Assembly (NCBI GenBank): GCA_958430865.1
Contig: CAUDNR010000235.1
Span: forward strand, 1-25,616
DNA: 25,616 nt
DNA from: Entrophospora sp. SA101
Taxonomy: Eukaryota > Glomeromycota > Glomeromycetes > Entrophosporales > Entrophosporaceae
Direction: 5' to 3'
Position numbers and translations under genes: made by a program. The notes below the pieces were generated by a model that saw nothing but the letters and a program-made list of their open reading frames with translations, was not told the origin of the DNA and ran no database searches. The number at the start of each line of letters is the position of its first letter. Within the stretch, counting starts at the first letter, position 1. Positions 9,252 to 20,684 of the stretch are shown in pieces.

Positions 9252-12200
9252 TTAAGAATCTTTGAAATATGTTGAGATTGGAAACCATTCTTGGCATTTT
9301 TTCTTAAACTCTTTTGCTTTTGGAGATTCAAAGGTATTTTTAAATGCCTCATAAACCAAAATACAATTCTAATTATTAAAAAGAACATTTATTTATTTAA
9401 TAAACTTAATCATTCAATCAAAAGCAACAACAACAATAAAAAAATAATATATATAACAACATACTTTCAATGTTCTATCATTTAAATATTCATCTTCATA
9501 AACTTTAAATAAAAGATCTTCAGCCTCTTGTTTTTTCTCAGGATTTATAATTAATAATGACTCTACTCCTGCTAATAAATGTCCTATTGATCCTTTATTT
9601 TTTTTCAAAAATTCATTATTAAATTGAATTAATGAAACACTATTATCTGGCAATATTCTTGATTTTTCTGCCTCAATAACTTTCGTTGTTGTTTCATTGA
9701 TTTTTGTATTGTTTGATACTGTTTACACATAAAATCTATGTTAGATGTTTCAATTTGGATGGAAAATAATAATAATAATACTTGCATTTTGAATTAAACA
9801 GTACTATATTCTTATGCAAATAAGAATTTTCCTTATCAATATTATGTGCTCGTATAAGAGATCTTAAAGCTAACAAGTATTTATCTATAAGAATTAAAAA
9901 AAGAGTATTTTAAAATAAATAAATATTCAAATTTTTTATTCTTCATGAATTAGTCCAATTAATAAAACCTTTTCTTATATAAATTTCAAATGCCAATAAA
10001 TGTGTTTCTATCCTTTTTTGTGATAATTCTTGTAATGGTATAAGGAATTTGAAGGCTTCTCCTAAGGGATTTTCAGTCTTTAAGAAAATTAAGTAAGAAT
10101 AACAATACTAAATTGATCAACAGTTCAATCAATAAACAGACAAAACCTTAAGAAACTTCACACCCTCTGGATCATCATCTTGTGGTTTTTCAATCTTTTT
10201 TTTGCTTTGTTCTTCTTTCGCCAGGGCTGAAATCATAATTATTAATAATGATGATGATGATAAATTTTAATTTTCTAGTTTTTGTTTTTTTTTTAAGAGG
10301 TAAAAAAGAATTAACCTTTTTTTGTTTCAGCTTCCTGTTGTGCTTTTATTGCAGCTTTTTTGGCCTTATTCTTTGCTTTTTTGATTTCACCTTCAGTCAT
10401 ATTGGCTAATTTTTTTATTTTTTATTTAAACAAAGGTCAAATCATTGTTTAAAGCTAATCCAAAAAAAGAAAATTATAATAATAATAATAATGTGAATGT
10501 AGTTTTAACAATAAAACATACTATAGTCAATATTATTGTCACTGGAAGAGGCAATGTTTGGGCTATCATATAATTTAAGATATATCTAAATATTTAATAA
10601 ATGATAAATAAAAATCAACTAAATGAAAAAAAGAGAGAGATAATGAAATCTAAAATTGAAAAATAAAAAAATTATTATTTATCTACCTTTATAGCATTTT
10701 GTGCAGAACAAAAGTAATAAGGATGAGAACGTAATTGATCCTCCAAACGTAAAATACTTTTATTTTATTAAACATATATTAAAATTAAATGTTAGGAAGA
10801 TAAATTATCTTGTTTGTTTAAGAAAAAACATACATCTACACACAAACCTGAAATATGCACGAAGAGTGACTTTACGCAAACAATATGTATGAAAATCAAA
10901 TTGATCATCAGTTATATCAGCAAAGTGCTAAGTTACCAAATGCATTAATAAATAACTTTACAAATGTTATTAACAAAATTATATTGTTCAAATTAGAACC
11001 ATTTGTTTTATATTGACTTTAGATAAGTATATTAAGAATATACCTTTTCAATTTGATGAAACCGTTTCAAAGCTTTACCTAATTTATTCCTTCTCATATA
11101 GGATTCACCTTCTTCAAGTGCAAACCACATACATTGCATATCAATAAGATCTGTTAGTGGATCTAGTGCATCGCCCTTTAAAATAAATTCATTTATAGTT
11201 AATATAATAATAATAATAGAAATTTTTTTATTTAAAAAAAAAAAAGAACCATGATGATGATAATTACTCTAGTAAACAAACCAATTGTTTTTTCTGCTTC
11301 ATCAGTTTGATCAACTCTGAGCATATATTTTGCACATTTTGAATTAATGAACCTGTCTTGAAGATCAAGTTCACGAGCTTCATTCATAACCTTCATTGCT
11401 TCTGAAATGTCACCTCCATGCTATTTTTTTAAAATTTATTATATATGTTATTTCAGAGTTGCATTAAAAAATTTTTTGTCACTCACACAGATAAATAATT
11501 AAAAATCTTTCCAAACCTTGAGGATACGACCTTTTGTCATATATAGTTCAACTAAAGTAGGTGTATGATCAATTGCTTCGTTGATAAATTTAAGAGCTTT
11601 TACAACATCACGTTTGTAGTTGTAATGCTGTGCAAGCAAATAAAGTGTCCAAAGATATGCTGTTGGAGGTTCCCGAATATCACTAGCAGTAGTTCCACTC
11701 TGAGTAAAAACACCATGATTCATTAAATTTTGATAATATTCTTCTATTAATTCCTCAATAATTTTTTCTTTTTGTGGATCAGTGTAGAGTTTTTTAAGAT
11801 TTACAAATAATGAAGGAACACCTTTCCGGATAGCTATTTGCATATATTCATCTATCATTGTTCTAAAAGTGACATCTAACAATTCAAAATTAATCAAAAA
11901 GTTTTAAAATTATCAAAAAAAAAAAAAAAAAAAAAGCAATTAACAATAAATATAGAATTTTTTTCAACTAACCAATGGCATAATTTAAAGGAAAATATTT
12001 AATTGCATTAGATTTTGGATATTTAATGGCCAATTCTTTAAACAAATCCAAGATTTCATTTCTTTGTTCAAGTGTTGGGTCCTCTATGGTGATTGATAAC
12101 TCATTATCAAAATATTAATAAAAAGCAAAAAATAATAATGAAATTTAATACACATGCATACTATTATTTAGCCCTTTGGAATCCAGTATTCCTTCAAAAT

Positions 12201-13656
12201 ATGCATAACAATCAGGATTATCATTAATCAAATCTTCATATGCTTCTACTGCTTCTTGCAATTTATCCAACTTTAAAAGAAATTGTGCTATTAACATTAA
12301 GATCCATATAAATATATATTGCATGCATAAAAACCAGTTAATTAAAGTCTTATATATATATAAAAATAATAATTTAATTAATATAGACCTCTTTTCTCTT
12401 TCCAAAGTCGACGATCACAAACTTTATTTTTTATAAAATCTAGATGAACTAATGCTGCTTCAAAATTACCACTCTCCTCTATAATAAAATTATGGTACAA
12501 TAGTGTTTCACTATGTTCAAACCTCGTTAAACTATGTTCCTATTTTTTTAATAAAAAAATTATTAATTAATGTGTTACAGTAGATTTGATGATTTTTTTA
12601 TATGAAAAAATACCTTTAATGTATCTTCATAACTTTTCAAAACCTTTTCTGCTGTTTCATAATTCTCAAGTAAATGATAAGATATTGCCAGTCCAATCCA
12701 ATTCCTTTGATTACTTTGCCTTAAAGATAATAAATGAATTCTTGATTCCTTGATTAAGGAATTGATTGAATATGCAAAATTTTCTTAATTACAATATTTT
12801 TTAAAAATCTAGGAGATTATAATAAAAAATAACACTGTTAAAATTTAATTACATTAAAAGCTTCATAATTTCGCATTTGAATTTGAAGAAGAGAGTAATC
12901 TTGAAGAATCTGCATATTATCCTATTTAAAATAATAATAAATAGATTTTATTTTTCCATCCTATTTATTACAAAATCAACTGTAAAATTAAAATGAACCT
13001 TATCAAATTTCAAAGCTCTGGTATAACATTTTAAGGCTTCACCATAATTTTTATCAGATCGATGCAATAAGCCATATACATGCCAGCCTATCCAATTAAC
13101 TGGATTAAGTATCTCTTTGATATATATATATCTCTTATAAAAATTTTAAACTAATAATTACAAATATGGCTATTCAGATCATATCTAATTCCTTTGCGCA
13201 CAAAGTCGTGAGCTTCTTCTTTTCTATCCATATGGTTAAGAAATAATCCTTTCATAGCCAATGTTTCTGTGATAATTTAATTCAAGAATCATCGATCATT
13301 ATGCTTTTTTATTAATTGTTTCTTTTCTTCTTTTACGTATGAGGTATATTTCATATAAATTTCATATGTATATGTGTGCATATATATATACACACACCTG
13401 CTTTACATTGAATATCAACCATAGTAATGTGAAAAATAATAAATACCCCCATGTTCTGGAAATTTTTTTAGTACTTGTTCGGTTGCCTTCAATCCTTTTT
13501 TATATTGCTTAAACTCGTAATACTTCTAAAAATTTAGTGAATTGAGAAAAAATATTTCTTTAATTCGTATGAATCAAAAAGAAAAATTATCATAAAAAAA
13601 AGACTTGCTAGTATTTGCTTGAAAAGTGCAGATTCTTTCGACGGTAATTCTCTCAT
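9252..13656 (-). CDS. NAA15: N-terminal acetyltransferase A auxiliary subunit, 21 exons
   Basis: Exons in transcript order: 13656-13609, 13525-13447, 13266-13162, 13087-12999, 12921-12853, 12748-12614, 12539-12389, 12287-12154, 12081-11973, 11875-11517, 11420-11268, 11175-11044, 10927-10848, 10756-10687, 10585-10522, 10405-10316, 10226-10147, 10077-9969, 9884-9786, 9718-9465, 9368-9252. Together they encode 841 residues (human NAA15 is 866). The protein is a TPR-repeat scaffold that anchors NAA10 to the ribosome for co-translational N-terminal acetylation. Landmarks are [20 protein letters not shown] at the N-terminus, [26 protein letters not shown] helix [56 protein letters not shown], a Lys/Ala-rich charged linker ([17 protein letters not shown]) and [15 protein letters not shown]. 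Introns 1 and 19 need GC donors (GCAAGT); all others are GT-AG. It shares a short divergent promoter with THR1. Confidence 0.95.
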
Positions 13657-13898
13657 CTTGATATGTTCTAAAATGAGAAGAATCACTAAAATGTATGCTT
13701 TTGGATTAAACAGTTAGTTTCTTTGATCAATAATTACTGCGGCCAGATATAAAAAATAGATTTTTGAATGATACACGTGCCATCTAAATCAGATAAAATG
13801 ATGTTTTTTTCGATCAGATTAAAATTTTATTATTATATATATATTAGTTCAATAATTTTTAACTACCACCGCCATAAACATACACCATAAGAAATTTA
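13657..13898. promoter_or_regulatory. shared divergent promoter interval NAA15 / THR1
   Basis: Only 242 bp separate the two start codons, which point away from each other, so both promoters and 5' leaders must fit here. A TATA-like GATATAAAAAATAG lies at about 13746-13759, oriented towards THR1. No other motif is claimed. Confidence 0.6.
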
Positions 13899-15168
13899 AT
13901 GATTCAACCAAAAAAATTAAAAATTACTGTTCCCTGTACTTCCGCGAACATTGGTCCAGGTTTTGACGTATTGGGTGTAACTTTTTCTTTATATCTTCAT
14001 GTTATGGTCGAGATCCTTGATACCAAAAACAATACTGCCAATGCAAACTTCATAAACATTACTTATAGTGGAGAGGGTGAAGATTCTATACCATTAACTG
14101 CTGATAAAAATCTAATTACAAAAACAGCACTATATGTATTGGCTTGTAACAGCATTTCGAATTTACCATATTCACTGAATATTCATATTGACAACAACAT
14201 CCCACTTGGACGTGGACTAGGTTCCTCAGGAGCAGCTGTTGTGGCAGGTGTGATGCTTGGTGATGTGATTGGTAAATTAGGTTTAACAAAAGATCGTATG
14301 CTTGACTATTGTTTGATGATCGAACATCATCCTGATAATGTCACTGCAGCTTTAATGGGTGGTTTTATTGCCTCATATCTAAATGATTTAGATAATCAAA
14401 ATCAGGATGAAAATATAATACATAACTCTGAAGTATTGTCATCATCAAATAAAGGTAGTAGTTATATTAATAATGGTGGCGGCATACAAGAAGGAAATTC
14501 TATGCCCAATGTACCATATGGTAGAAGTAAATATATAAGGTTAAATTGGGCAATTGAAATCAAAGCAATTGTGGTCATTCCACAATTCGAAGTACCCACT
14601 GCCATTTCTAGAAGCGTACTACCTTCTGAATACAAAAAAGAGGATTTGGTAATTATAAATAATCATGAAATCAATTATCGGTGATTTTAATTTCATTTAA
14701 TTAATATATATATGTGTGTGCGAATGAAAGATCTTTAATTTACAACGATTAGCAGTGTTAACCACAGCACTTTCACAATCACCACCAAACCCTGATTTAA
14801 TATTTCAAGCAATGCAAGATAAAATTCATCAACCATATCGTAAAGATTTGGTTAGTATTACTTTCCTTCCTTGGAAAAATTTTTTTTTATAATTTTATTT
14901 TATATAATATCATTTATTCTCTTGTCTTTTTATTTAGGTCCCTGGTCTATCTGAAATTCTTACAAGCATAAAACCAAAAACACATCCGGGGTTATTAGGA
15001 ATATGTTTGAGTGGTGCTGGTCCAACGATTCTTGCATTGGCGACACACAATTTTGATGATATATCAACTGCAATAACTAATATATTTTCTGAAAAAAAAA
15101 TTCAAACTGTTGTTAGAGTTTTAGATGTAATCAACGATGGTGCAACAGTTGTAGAATTGGATAGTTGA
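13899..15168 (+). CDS. THR1: homoserine kinase (GHMP family)
   Basis: The exons are 13899-14648, 14731-14850 and 14938-15168, all phase 0 with GT-AG introns, giving 366 residues (yeast Thr1 is 357). The enzyme phosphorylates homoserine to O-phosphohomoserine, the penultimate step of threonine synthesis, in the cytosol. GHMP motif 1 is at residues 12-23 (PCTSANIGPGFD). The ATP-binding motif 2 is at 102-113 (PLGRGLGSSGAA). IEHHPDNVTAALMGGF is at 141-156 and motif 3 is GICLSGAGPTI at about 311-321. The exon 1 donor must be GTAATT at 14649, because reading on to the later GTGATT breaks the frame into FNLQRLAVLTTALSQSP. Residues about 163-207 form an Asn/Ser/Gly-rich low-complexity insert between core strands. 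Threonine synthesis is absent in animals and typical of fungi. Confidence 0.95.
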
Positions 15169-15264
15169 ATTTTATTATTGTTATTATTATTATACAGCAA
15201 TAATGTTGTTATTATTATTTATAATTACAATAGATATCAATCATTGTCCATCTTATTTATTTAA
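15169..15264. other. THR1 3' flank with (TTA)n tract
   Basis: An AT-rich 3' flank contains a short TTATTATTATTATT run at about 15173-15194. The rest of the THR1 to SLC25 spacer is described in the next entries. Confidence 0.5.
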
Positions 15265-15499
15265 TTAAATCATTAATTCCTTTTCTTCAGTAATTAAATT
15301 GAGACGTCCAGGTCAAGGTGCAGGCAGAACTTGTTGTGTTAGTGGTTCTCAAACGCACCAAAGTATTATGGACTGTAGACTTTGCTACTCCAAGACATTA
15401 CTGATTTGTCTCTCGCTACTACCAGCTTTAGACATACCAATAATCTGTCCACGAGTTTTTTCACTCAATTCTTTGGGGGTTTAAATTTTCATTTTCCAT
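15265..15499 (-). pseudogene. Tc1/mariner transposase N-terminal fragment, decayed
   Basis: On the minus strand an ATG at 15499 opens MENENLNPQR. After a frameshift the sequence continues as SEKTRGQIIGMSKAGSSERQ. After a second shift it reads VAKSTVHNTLVRLRTTN, and after a third PGRLNLITEEKEL. This is the order of the paired HTH DNA-binding domain of Tc1-like transposases (RGQIIG...KAG helix, SKSTV recognition helix, then the GRP-type hook between the two HTHs). The DDE catalytic domain is missing, and no terminal repeat was found. It is a dead, truncated copy. Confidence 0.65.
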
Positions 15500-15696
15500 C
15501 TTTAAAAATTATACAAAAATTTCAACGCTTTTTTTTACACACAAGACTTTCACGTAATTCTTTATTTAGTAATGAAAACTACTGTAAGCCAATGAATCAG
15601 AAATGTACTGTAAAAAATTTCATGTATGTTTAATGAATAAAAAAAATTTTAATGATTATTTAGTGATTTCTGTCGATTCGTAATGACGCTATAACA

Positions 15697-15719
15697 ATGA
15701 TGATGATGATGATGATGAT
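15697..15719 (+). repeat. (ATG)n microsatellite
   Basis: Roughly eight ATG units lie in the spacer 3' of THR1. Confidence 0.85.
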
Positions 15720-16198
15720 ACACATGTAAACTTTATAAGTCGAGCGCGGCAATCAATTGTTTGAAGTACTCGATAATATAAATAAATGATCGATTTATCA
15801 AGTTTACATCATCAGGATCATATCTGATAATCAACGATGTGTTTTTTAAGAAAATGGAGAAAGCTGTCGAAAATATTAAATTAGAAGTTTGTAATTGTTA
15901 TATGACTTAAATTTTTAATTCAAACCATCCTAGTCGTAATAGTATATGATTTTTTATTCTTTACCATCAAAACCTTTACCTGATATTAATAATTCGCTAC
16001 TATTCCCACCACCACCATCTCTCCTCCTCCTACTACTACCACTTCGCCTTCTATTTTTACTACCAATCAAAACTAATTAATGAAAGTTGATAATTTAACT
16101 CAAATTCTCAAAATATGTAAAGGTTAGGAAACAAGTGCATCATAATAATATTGAACTTTTAAATAATTATCAACGTAAAAAATCAACAAAATTAATCC

Positions 16199-16234
16199 GG
16201 ACTGGACTTCTTGGACCGGACCGGACTTCTTGGA
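16199..16234 (+). repeat. short direct repeat GGACTTCTTGGA x2 in GGACCGG context
   Basis: The 12-mer GGACTTCTTGGA occurs at 16204-16215 and 16223-16234, separated by CCGGACC. The local GC content is far above the surrounding sequence, suggesting an imported repeat family fragment. Confidence 0.7.
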
Positions 16235-16510
16235 TCAGACTAGACTTTATTTGGAATTTGTCATACAAAAACATTTCTCGCGAATAATCAGATTTTATTA
16301 ATGCCTACTTGAGGAAGTAATTGATATAAAAACACTTTCATATTATACCTGATAAACTAAATGTTTATAATCACTTGGGTACCTGCATTGCTTGTAAGAG
16401 CGCTCAACTTAATATAAATATTAATGAATTGAAAATAACTTAACTAAAAAACTTGTCATTGAATTGTAAATTTTTTTGAAATAACTTCTTAAATGAGAAA
16501 ATAGTTAGAT

Positions 16511-16896
16511 TAGGTCACTGATACTGATACAGAAACTACGATAGAAGAATCAAAAGGACCAGACACCTAGCTATTAGTAGACAGAAAGGGAAAAAGGGAA
16601 TAGAAGAAGAAGATTTAAACAATCCTTCTTTTTATCAAGAATTATAAAATATCTTTATTATGTTTGAAAAATACAATTTTTTGATAATAATTAATCCATT
16701 CTTTAGAATTGGACCAGAGTCCAATAAGTCCAATTGCCAACACTGTTCATCGCCACTAAATAACGACAATTTTAAAAGAATTTATATTAGAAAACAAGAT
16801 GCAGCTTTGAATGCCACTATAACAGATCCTGATTTAGAACATTGTTATAAAAATACATTAATAATCAAAACTTTTTTATTAATGATAAGAAATTAA
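16511..16896 (+). pseudogene. decayed coding fragment of unknown family
   Basis: Three adjacent open segments read as protein but are separated by stops or frameshifts. The first is VTDTDTETTIEESKGPDT, ending at a TAG near 16569. The second is in another frame, KKGIEEEDLNNPSFYQEL. The third, preceded by a TTCTTTAG acceptor-like site at about 16705, reads RIGPESNKSNCQHCSSPLNN and then DAALNATITDPDLEHCY, with a Cys-x2-Cys pair suggesting a zinc ribbon. Acidic Ser/Thr-rich then Lys-rich then Cys-containing order looks like a degraded transposon- or lineage-specific protein. The family is not recognised. Confidence 0.4.
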
Positions 16897-17436
16897 TGTG
16901 TGGATGTACATTGTGTAATAGTAACAAAAAAAAACCGGAAATCTTTATTTGTTTGTTTTTCGATAATAATAATGGTTGAATGAAAATAGATAAAAATATA
17001 TCAAAAAGAAAGCTGAAATCAGAAGTTTCTATTAATATAAATTTTATATGAACTTATTTTTAATTACTTTTAATATTAGACAATGGAGTTAATTTTGTTC
17101 CATTTAAAAATTCAATTATAAAAATCAGCAAATTCATTTCTCACGAATTTGCCAAATGCCATTCCAATTTTTGGAGTTTTTTTTGCATTCATTACTTTAT
17201 GTCTTGCTTAATAAACTCAACAAAAATTTTGATGTTACATTGTTGAATAATAATCACATGACTATTAGCACATTTTTAACAAATTTCGAGCTTAAAATAA
17301 TTGACTTTCAAAAATCCGATTTAAATCAAATCAGCATCATAATCTTTGTGATAAGTTCAAGAATGATCTCTATATAGAATGTAGTGACAATTGGCTGCTA
17401 AAAAATCCTTTTTCTTGCACACCCTATGTACAAATA
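16897..17436. other. intergenic, no supported gene
   Basis: AT-rich sequence 3' of the carrier gene (which runs on the minus strand). The one longer open frame (17156-17377) is Phe/Leu/Ile-rich composition without a motif. Confidence 0.5.
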
Positions 17437-18894
17437 TTAATATAATAAATGGTATGAACTTTCTTTTTCATGGAAAAATTTTTTTGATTCTTCATAGGTA
17501 AAGAATATCGCAGCATTAGCAGGTAATGCTCTGGTCACAGTAGGTGCGAAACCTTTGATGAATACTTTAAATATTGGTTTATTTGAATTTGTGGCATCTC
17601 GAATTAAAGTTCGAATGCAATGTAAAGTTGACGTGTAACTATAAATAAATAAAATGCGTTAATTGTTTGTTGATTTTGTAAAGTTGTAATAAAAAATTTT
17701 ATCTATTTATTTATATTAACCTTGATTCTCTTTGTATATGAGTTTTGATCACATCCTGTGGATAACAAGGTATCCAACATGCAATACCAGCCGCACCTCC
17801 CGCCGCTAGTAGTTCTAAACATGTAATTTTGTTGGAGTCACCTCGATGATTACGATTACTTAATAATTTTTTGGCTCCTTCATAAACAACTAATATAACA
17901 AAACAAGAAAATAGACTATTAATATATATAAAGAAAATATTATAAAAAGTTGATTTAATATAAATATTTACAAAAATAGGTGGCAAAACCAGGTATATCC
18001 CTAATTATAGTTGCTGTGAGACCACGATACAATCCTTTAATATTATTTTGTTTATAAATTGAGCTGGCTGCGTGAAATACGCTCGTATACTATATAATAG
18101 GAAAATGTGGGTTAGATTTCATTTATTTTATCACGTGCCAATAGATTCGAAAACGTAAAAAATATATATATACTTTTTTGCTTTTGGCCGATTGATCATA
18201 TTGTGTTTGTAGCTTCACCTTAAGAAGCTCCATCGGACAATTTACAAACGACATGGCTATGCCTGTTAATGCGCCAGCTTTTGCAATCTCGACTAATGTT
18301 TAAAAAATGATTATGATTGATTAGTTGGACTGTTGCGGTGACGATAGTAATTATGATGATGGAAAGAATTTGATGATTATGATTATGATGATAACACTTA
18401 CTTAATGTCAAAGGACGTGTTGGATCATCATCTTTGAGCATGTTACGGAATTTTTGATTTGTACTGAATAAAACGGCATTGGATATTCCGCTTCCCAACA
18501 TAGGAGAAGAAGAGCCTTTGTATAAACCTAGAGCCTACATCATCGAAAAATAAAATATGAAAACAAGAAAATGAAAATGCAAAGAAATAATTATAATAAC
18601 TTACAGTCTCCTGTCTAATTGTCATTTTTAGACAGTTTATTGCTGTCTTATATTTTTGAGAATCAGTTTGAAGTCGGACCTTGATAGTATCGAACGGAAA
18701 CCCTGGGAAGAATGAAAAGGATCCGGAGGAAAGGAATACGATTAACAACTATTAATATAGAATCGATTCGTTTTAATAATTACGATAGCAATTAATTATT
18801 TACCAACGACAACTTCGGCGCATCCTGCTAAGGTGCCAGAAAAGGCCTCTCTTGAAAAAGAATTCTTTTTTGAAAAAGCTGAAATTGAAGCCAT
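17437..18894 (-). CDS. mitochondrial carrier (SLC25) family, basic amino acid/carnitine-type subgroup
   Basis: Exons in transcript order: 18894-18804, 18702-18605, 18534-18402, 18292-18174, 18089-17972, 17889-17721, 17638-17437, all GT-AG, giving 309 residues, the usual carrier length. The three tandem repeats each show the Px[D/E]xx[K/R] signature. They read GFPFDTIKVRLQTD at about residue 31, NCPMELLKVKLQTQ at about 128 and CYPQDVIKTHIQRE at about 243. Each repeat also has a Gly/aromatic-rich second part (ALGLYKGSSSPMLGSG, KGLYRGLTATIIRDIPGFA, KVFIKGFAPTVTRALPANAA). Six transmembrane helices in the inner mitochondrial membrane are expected. The FDT(I/V)KVRLQ and P-x-E-L-x-K signatures resemble the ornithine/carnitine/YMC-like group, but the substrate cannot be read from sequence alone. 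Confidence 0.92.
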
Positions 18895-20078
18895 TTATTT
18901 GTTTATTTAGAATGACAAATTTTTGTTTTCAAAAAAAAAAAAGTTGATTTTTATTTTTATTTTAAAAAATTTATTTTTTTAAAAACAAAATCAAGTGGTT
19001 ATATATATATATATATTTTTAAAAAAAATTGTATCGAAAAAGAAAAGAACAATTCTTTGTAACTTGCTTTGAGTCATTTTACAAGAATTAAAATCAAATG
19101 AAATGAATATATTGATATGTTATTTTTTATTGAAGAAACTTATGGGCACGGCGCAATTCATTTTACTATTACTATATCCTCATTTATTTATTTGGCATGT
19201 GGACGTTTTTGACATAGAGGCATTCGATTTCGAGAAATGATCGGCATTTAGTTACACCACATATTAAATGTACTGACCCGTCATATGACTCGCCTATATC
19301 GATTTGTGCAATAATATATTCTTTCTACCTATTTTATATTCTATCATTCAAAAAAAAAAAGTAAATATTATTTCATTATCGAACTTTTTTGTTTAAAGGT
19401 GCGTTTATAAACCCTTAAATTATTTATATAAAGAACATGCTTGGATCTACTAGACCAAAGGAAGGTATGAATATTCTTATTATGTTTATTATGTTTAATG
19501 CATTACAATAGCAAATGTGATTGAATAAATAAGCATCTTATTAATGATGTAATATTTTTCATTAGGCAAAAAGGATTAATAGAGTTAGATGTTAGATGAT
19601 ACATTGGGTAATTACAAGTCGCAAAGTTCAATGCAAGCTTTCAACATTCCGTAAATATATCAATTCAAATGGGGATGTAATTTTTTTTTCAAGCTTGTCA
19701 TTTAGAGATATTATATTTGTGTTGCTTCAAATTATAGGCGCATTTTATTATTTTTAATTTGCGTAGTAATAATCAAATTTCATTATGTCGTTGTCACATT
19801 TGTACAATGATCAACAAAACAATTTTTATTGCTAAAACCCCATTTTGCAGAATAGGGTTGGGTGGGATTTTTGATTTTAAATGTTGACTAATTATTTTTT
19901 TTTTCAATGAAAAAATGGAATTTGTATTATTAATGGAGATAAGAAATCCACGCAGACTCATATTAATCTAAGGATACAAATTAGAATGGTGCTTTAACAT
20001 GAGTGGTATAAAAAAGCTTTAATTCGCAAATCATTTATCAATCAGGGAATTTTATGTGTGTGTAGTGATTCCCGAACA

Positions 20079-20105
20079 GGTCGGGTCGGGTCGGATACCG
20101 GGTCA
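20079..20105 (+). repeat. GGTCG tandem repeat
   Basis: Three to four GGTCG units followed by GGATACCGGGTCAG form a GC-rich island in very AT-rich DNA. It may mark one end of a degenerate repeat whose other end is the TTAACGGAT tract at 20478-20500. Confidence 0.65.
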
Positions 20106-20477
20106 GATATAAATTTTTTTTCAAATATTAATATATATACAGTTTATTTGCTCGCATTAATTTTAATTGAAAATAACTGGGTTTATAAAATATCAAAAAT
20201 TAAAAGTTAATTACAGTATAGTAATATTATTATCTTTAAGCTAATTCTTCAGACACATGCATGCATTTTTTGTAATTAGGTCACCACTGCCCAAAAAGAT
20301 TCATCTGATGCACTTATACCTTATATTAAATAAGATGATTCTTACATGGATAATAACATGTCATTTAGAAAAGTTTGGAAAAAACCTATAATTATTGAAA
20401 ATAATAATTTAATGTTGAAAAATAAATAACACATTGAAACTCGATTTAGCGGATTAGGCTTGATTATTTTTTATCTT

Positions 20478-20500
20478 GATTTAACGGATTTAACGGATTT
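20478..20500 (+). repeat. GATTTAACG tandem repeat
   Basis: GATTTAACG is repeated about two and a half times, with degenerate copies on both sides (GATTTAGCGGATTAGG before, GGATTTAATGG after). Confidence 0.65.
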
Positions 20501-20684
20501 AATGGGTTTTCATATTAATATTAATATATTTGATTTACCGGTGTCCTTAATTCCCAACATATTGTTTTTTTTTCAATTTACTGCTATATCATATTCATTA
20601 CTATGTAAATGAAATATTTCGACTTTGGGTTCAATTTGTGTTGATTATTACCTAATTTAAATTTTCAATTAATTCTTTCCTTCA

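Larger units (their letters stand above)
15500..16510. other. intergenic spacer with low-complexity and short repeats
   Basis: It holds an (ATG)n microsatellite at 15697-15719 and a pyrimidine-rich CCA/CCT/CTA tract at about 16006-16060, which is open in several frames because of composition. A short direct repeat lies at 16199-16234. A short ATG-led segment at 15854 (MEKAVENIKLEV) has no convincing continuation. No gene is supported. Confidence 0.5.
18895..20684. other. long divergent spacer, no supported gene
   Basis: This lies between the carrier start (minus) and the BtuF-like gene (plus). It has long A and T runs, an (AT)n tract at about 18998-19015 and two short tandem repeats listed separately. 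A tiny two-exon frame (19438 ATG, MLGSTRPKE, donor GTATGA, then KKD and a stop after an ATTAG acceptor) is visible but too short to support. Confidence 0.5.

Noticed and set aside
10701..10892. Plus-strand 63-codon frame
   Set aside because: It is antisense to NAA15 exons 13 and 14, which have clear homology.
14649..14684. Continuation of THR1 exon 1 to the GTGATT donor at 14681
   Set aside because: Joining there puts exon 2 out of frame, whereas the GTAATT donor at 14649 gives the conserved FNLQRLAVL block in frame.
15854..16080. ATG-led MEKAVENIKLEV segment and the Pro/Thr or Leu-rich tract downstream
   Set aside because: The tract is open in nearly every frame because of CCA/CTC repeats, and no consistent exon model could be built.
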